From NCBI RefSeq assembly GCF_003112735.1, contig NZ_BFBR01000004.1, positions 1-64,000 of the forward strand: DNA of 64,000 nucleotides. Direction: 5' to 3'. Each line of letters begins with the position of its first letter. The first letter of the stretch is position 1. Under the pieces are notes generated by a model. That model had not been told where the DNA came from. It did not search any database and saw only the letters and a list, made by a program, of their open reading frames with translations. The position numbers were made by a program, and so were the translations under genes. The stretch is from Candidatus Phycosocius bacilliformis. Its GTDB lineage: Bacteria > Pseudomonadota > Alphaproteobacteria > Caulobacterales > Aquidulcibacteraceae. Positions 61,025 through 64,000 of this stretch are shown in pieces.

Positions 61025-63514
61025 GAAATTCTCTCCCATCGCCTCCTGCAGCAGGCTGTCGCCGGCTGCTTCCTCAATGATGTTTTCCAGAGCTTGGCCA
61101 TTGACCGGCACTTTGCCGATTTCCAGCATCAGGGGCACGGCGAAGGGAGAAATACGGGACAATCGCTGATGACGGATTTGACCTTTGATCCGGCCAAGGC
61201 AATCCGATAGCCGCCGAATATCCATCAGGCCTTCACCGGCTTCCGCGCGGGCAGCCTCCAAAAGTATATGATCTGGCTGATGGCGGCGCAGCACGTCAAA
61301 GATCAAATCAGCCGAAAACGTCACCTGTCGGCCAGTGCGTTGCTTGCCCGGCTGGTTCTGCTCGATCAAACCGGCAATCAACGCACAATTGCGGAATGTG
61401 CGCTTCATCAACACGCTTTCTTCCAGCCATTCTTCGAGGTCATCGCCCAGCATATCCTGATCAAACAGTGCCGCCATATCGACCCTTGACATGTCTTTGA
61501 GTCCCCAGACCGAAATGGCATAATCATTGGCGACAAAGCCCAACGGCTCCCGACCCAACCGCTCGAGCCGCCTTGTCAGCAACATGCCCAAAGTCTGATG
61601 CGCCAGCCGGCCTTCAAACGGATAGCAAGCCAGATGGAAGCGCTGGCCACGGGCAAATGTTTCCACCAAAATTTCCCCCTCTTGAGGGATTACCGACGCG
61701 TAATCTTGCATCTGCAGCCATTCCTGCAACTGCGGGTGCAGCTTGGGCCAATAGCTGCGGGTGGCGATCATGGTGCGCACGCGCACGGCAAGATAGGTCG
61801 ATAGAGGGAACTTACCCCCGGCCCAAGAGGGAACCTTTGGCGCGGCATCAGCCGCTTTGCTGACCAGACAATCGGTTCCCGAAACACCCTCAAACCGCCA
61901 CACCTCACCGGCAAACAGAAAGGTATCACGCGGGGACAGGCCATCGACAAAATATTCTTCAATCTCGCCCACCACGCGTCCGCCCACCAGCGTAGACCCG
62001 CCCGAGGGCGTCCCAGGCCTCCGGCTTCGATTGGCAGACACCTGCCGGACCTTCAGAACAGGATCGGCGACGATGGAGCCGACATTCATCCGCCAAGCCC
62101 GCGCAGCTTCTCGGTTACGGCACCGCAAACGACCCTCTTCATCGCGGAGCAGCCGCGCAAAGCGGTCATAGGATTTCAGCGCATAGCCGCCATCAATGAC
62201 AAAGCCCAAAATGCGGTCGAATTGATGACGAGACAGGTGATGATAAGGGGCTGTTGACGTGACTTCAGCAAACAAGTCGTCGGGATGGAATGCAGCCCCG
62301 ACACTGCAACCCATGATGTGTTGAGCCAGAATATCAATGGCACCTTGGCGCGGCACGGGTCCGTCCAGATGCCCACCCAACACAGCTTCTTGCGCAGCCT
62401 GACATTCCAACATTTCAAATCGGTTGGTGGGCACCAGAATAGCGCGCGACACATCGTCAAGTCGGTGATTTGACCGCCCGATCCGCTGGATCAGACGTGA
62501 GGAGCCTTTGGGGGCACCCATCTGGATCACCAGGTCAACATTGCCCCAGTCGATACCCAGGTCGAGGGTGGAGGTACATACAATCGCCCGCAGCCGACCT
62601 TGGGCCATGGCCTGCTCGACCTTTCGACGTTGGGAGACGTCCAGCGAGCCATGGTGAAGTGCAATCGGCAGATTGGCATCATTGATCTTCCACAATTCCT
62701 GAAACGCAAGTTCAGCCTGGAAGCGGGTATTGACGAATACCAAGGCCATTTGGGTTGCCTGAATGGCGGCATAGACTTCGGCCATCGCGTGTCGGCCGGT
62801 GTGGCCAGCCCAAGGCACGCGTTCGTCTGACAGCAGCATGGAAATGTCTGGGGCTAATCCCTGCGGACCACGCACGATACGCGCCAGATTGGACTGTGGC
62901 CCTGTCTGAGGTGCCACCCACTGGGCGAGGGCTGCCTCATCGGCAACGGTGGCTGACAAGCCTGTGCGCCGCAGCTGTGGCGCCATTCGTTGCAGGGCCG
63001 CCAACCCCAAGGCCAACAAATCGCCGCGCTTGGTTGGTGCCAGGGCATGGGCCTCATCAATGATGATGCGCGAAAGGCCGGCAAACATCTGACCGGCATC
63101 GGGCATGCCGGCAAATAGAGCGACCTGTTCAGGCGTGGTCAGCAGGATGTCGGGAGGATCAAGGCGTTGGCGCTGGCGCTTGCTCGTCGGGGTATCGCCG
63201 GTGCGTGTCTCAACCCGGATCGGTAAATTCATCTCGCCGATTGGGGTCATCAGATTGCGTTCGACGTCCACCGCGAGTGCCTTCAACGGCGAAACATAAA
63301 GGGTATGCAATCGGCGCGGGCGATCTGGCTGGGCGGCCAATTCAACCAATGACGGCAGAAAGCCTGCCAAGGTCTTGCCCGCCCCGGTGGGGGCGATCAG
63401 GAGCGTATGCTGGCCGGCCTGATCTTGCGCCAACAGGTCGAGCTGATGGGCACGTGGGGCCCAGTTACGCGCTGCAAACCAATCTGAAAAGGTGTGGGGC
63501 AAGCCGAGGCTCAT
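60998..63514 (-). CDS. Ligase-associated DEXH-box DNA helicase (Lhr-type)
   Basis: 838 residues from the ATG at 63514; the open frame goes further upstream but into the MFS gene region. Superfamily 2 motifs: LLIAPTGAGKTLAGFLPSLVEL (Walker A), RIIIDEAHALAPTKRGDLLALGLAAL (DEAH), LSATVADEAAL, and IQRIGRSNHR (motif VI). The length and the winged-helix/WH-like C-terminal half match the Lhr-like helicase usually encoded with an ATP-dependent DNA ligase and a PdeM phosphoesterase in a repair operon; those partners are not in the window. Confidence 0.93.
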   Translation of the reverse strand: MSLGLPHTFSDWFAARNWAPRAHQLDLLAQDQAGQHTLLIAPTGAGKTLAGFLPSLVELAAQPDRPRRLHTLYVSPLKALAVDVERNLMTPIGEMNLPIRVETRTGDTPTSKRQRQRLDPPDILLTTPEQVALFAGMPDAGQMFAGLSRIIIDEAHALAPTKRGDLLALGLAALQRMAPQLRRTGLSATVADEAALAQWVAPQTGPQSNLARIVRGPQGLAPDISMLLSDERVPWAGHTGRHAMAEVYAAIQATQMALVFVNTRFQAELAFQELWKINDANLPIALHHGSLDVSQRRKVEQAMAQGRLRAIVCTSTLDLGIDWGNVDLVIQMGAPKGSSRLIQRIGRSNHRLDDVSRAILVPTNRFEMLECQAAQEAVLGGHLDGPVPRQGAIDILAQHIMGCSVGAAFHPDDLFAEVTSTAPYHHLSRHQFDRILGFVIDGGYALKSYDRFARLLRDEEGRLRCRNREAARAWRMNVGSIVADPVLKVRQVSANRSRRPGTPSGGSTLVGGRVVGEIEEYFVDGLSPRDTFLFAGEVWRFEGVSGTDCLVSKAADAAPKVPSWAGGKFPLSTYLAVRVRTMIATRSYWPKLHPQLQEWLQMQDYASVIPQEGEILVETFARGQRFHLACYPFEGRLAHQTLGMLLTRRLERLGREPLGFVANDYAISVWGLKDMSRVDMAALFDQDMLGDDLEEWLEESVLMKRTFRNCALIAGLIEQNQPGKQRTGRQVTFSADLIFDVLRRHQPDHILLEAARAEAGEGLMDIRRLSDCLGRIKGQIRHQRLSRISPFAVPLMLEIGKVPVNGQALENIIEEAAGDSLLQEAMGENFSGLFEAGR

Positions 63515-63524
63515 GCGCAAGGCC

Positions 63525-64000
63525 TCATGGCTTAGCGGGGGGATCACCCGGCTCTGAGGATTTCCGTCCCATGGCCAAAATGTGTCCCAAGACCGAATTG
63601 GTCTGGACCGGGCGGAAACCGATCTTGTCTTCCGGGGCAGGGGCTGGACGGGCGGCGGTACGCCACAAGACCCACGGTACCATGATGGCTGAGACGATGC
63701 CCGCCTGCCAGAAGATCGACAGGGCACTGCCGCTTACCTCGACCAAGACACCGCCAATGGCAGGACCCAAAATGGTACCACCCGCCCAGACAAACAACAG
63801 GCCAGAGCTGGCCGCCGCCATTTCAGTCCGCGGGGTGCGATCTCCCAAATGGGCAACCGCAATGCCGTAATAGGACAGTGCACCCGCCCCCCAGATGCCA
63901 AACAGGATCGTGTTGGTGGTGATGGACAGGCCACTGCCCGCCAGTGCCAGCACAAAGGCTGCCACCGCTGGAATCCCGATTAAAAAGGCCAACACAATGC
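63525..64000 (-). CDS. MFS transporter, partial (5' end beyond window)
   Basis: The frame runs off the right edge of the window. The visible C-terminal part has four to five membrane helices (LIGIPAVAAFVLALAGSG, TNTILFGIWGAGALSYYGIAVAHLGDRTPRTEMAAASSGLLFVWAGGTILGPAIGGVLVE...) with the major facilitator pattern DRTPRxEMAAASSGLL and GPAIGG. It is probably a drug or sugar MFS member. It ends 10 bp before the helicase start on the same strand. Confidence 0.88.
   Translation of the reverse strand, partial: IVLAFLIGIPAVAAFVLALAGSGLSITTNTILFGIWGAGALSYYGIAVAHLGDRTPRTEMAAASSGLLFVWAGGTILGPAIGGVLVEVSGSALSIFWQAGIVSAIMVPWVLWRTAARPAPAPEDKIGFRPVQTNSVLGHILAMGRKSSEPGDPPAKP

Overview
This window is a stretch of bacterial chromosome. 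It is dense and GC-rich (high fifties per cent by eye). No CRISPR array, insertion sequence or rRNA was seen, and one tRNA (Gly, GCC) is present. Several genes point to an alphaproteobacterium of the Caulobacterales / Hyphomonadaceae / Maricaulales kind: a TrcR-type (DUF1013) cell-cycle regulator, aa3-type cytochrome oxidase subunit IV, a CheY-CheZ pair, ZapA, the DUF971/Trm112-like/LON-domain/CnoX run, polyhydroxybutyrate genes and TonB-dependent uptake. The lineage is inferred; nothing in the window fixes the species.

Layout. 1-9 kb is an accessory-looking block of small-molecule genes: two VOC proteins, a zinc alcohol dehydrogenase divergent from a TetR regulator, a 4-oxalocrotonate tautomerase followed by a Tat-exported tautomerase-like protein, a MAPEG protein, a methyltransferase, an SDR, an acyltransferase 3 and a NodB-type deacetylase. 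9-17.5 kb is a large M16 protease, EpmA and its target EF-P, gamma-glutamyltransferase, an SDR and RlmN. 17.6-20.5 kb is a phosphonate/phosphate-type ABC importer in which ATPase (PhnC) and binding protein (PhnD) are one polypeptide, followed by PhnE, behind a good Pho-box candidate. 20.5-26.2 kb is core: CheZ, CheY, PhaJ, RibF, DUF971, Trm112-like, LON-domain, CnoX, ProXp-like, tRNA-Gly. 26.5-30.5 kb holds LysR, a peroxiredoxin-like protein, DUF302-YeeE and a cupin.

30.7-34.6 kb is a tight 3-hydroxybutyrate dehydrogenase / NDH-2 / patatin / phasin cluster, which suggests PHB turnover coupled to NADH oxidation. 34.8-42.8 kb has an M28 membrane peptidase, TrcR, a lipidated S8 autotransporter protease with 26 consecutive prolines, RecQ and an EF-hand protein. 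42.8-47.6 kb is a VWA / MoxR pair split by a complete H2S-detoxification cassette (Blh, BigR, rhodanese, TauE) with a strong symmetrical operator. 47.8-51.3 kb is the translationally overlapped ATP-grasp / alpha-E / transglutaminase trio. A 503-bp AT-richer gap rich in palindromes precedes a TetR gene. 52.5-60.2 kb has a family 2 glycosyltransferase and an AraC-type regulator followed by TonB receptor, esterase, ABC1 kinase and a second hydrolase. 60.2-64 kb has COX IV, ZapA, a ligase-associated DEXH helicase and a truncated MFS transporter.

The observations most worth following are the PhnC-PhnD fusion under a Pho box, the H2S cassette inserted between MoxR and VWA genes, the PHB/NDH-2 operon, the uncharacterised ATP-grasp/alpha-E/transglutaminase trio, the dependence of the polyproline protease on the EF-P/EpmA system encoded in the same window, and an operator-like motif repeated on both sides of the TetR gene at 1824.
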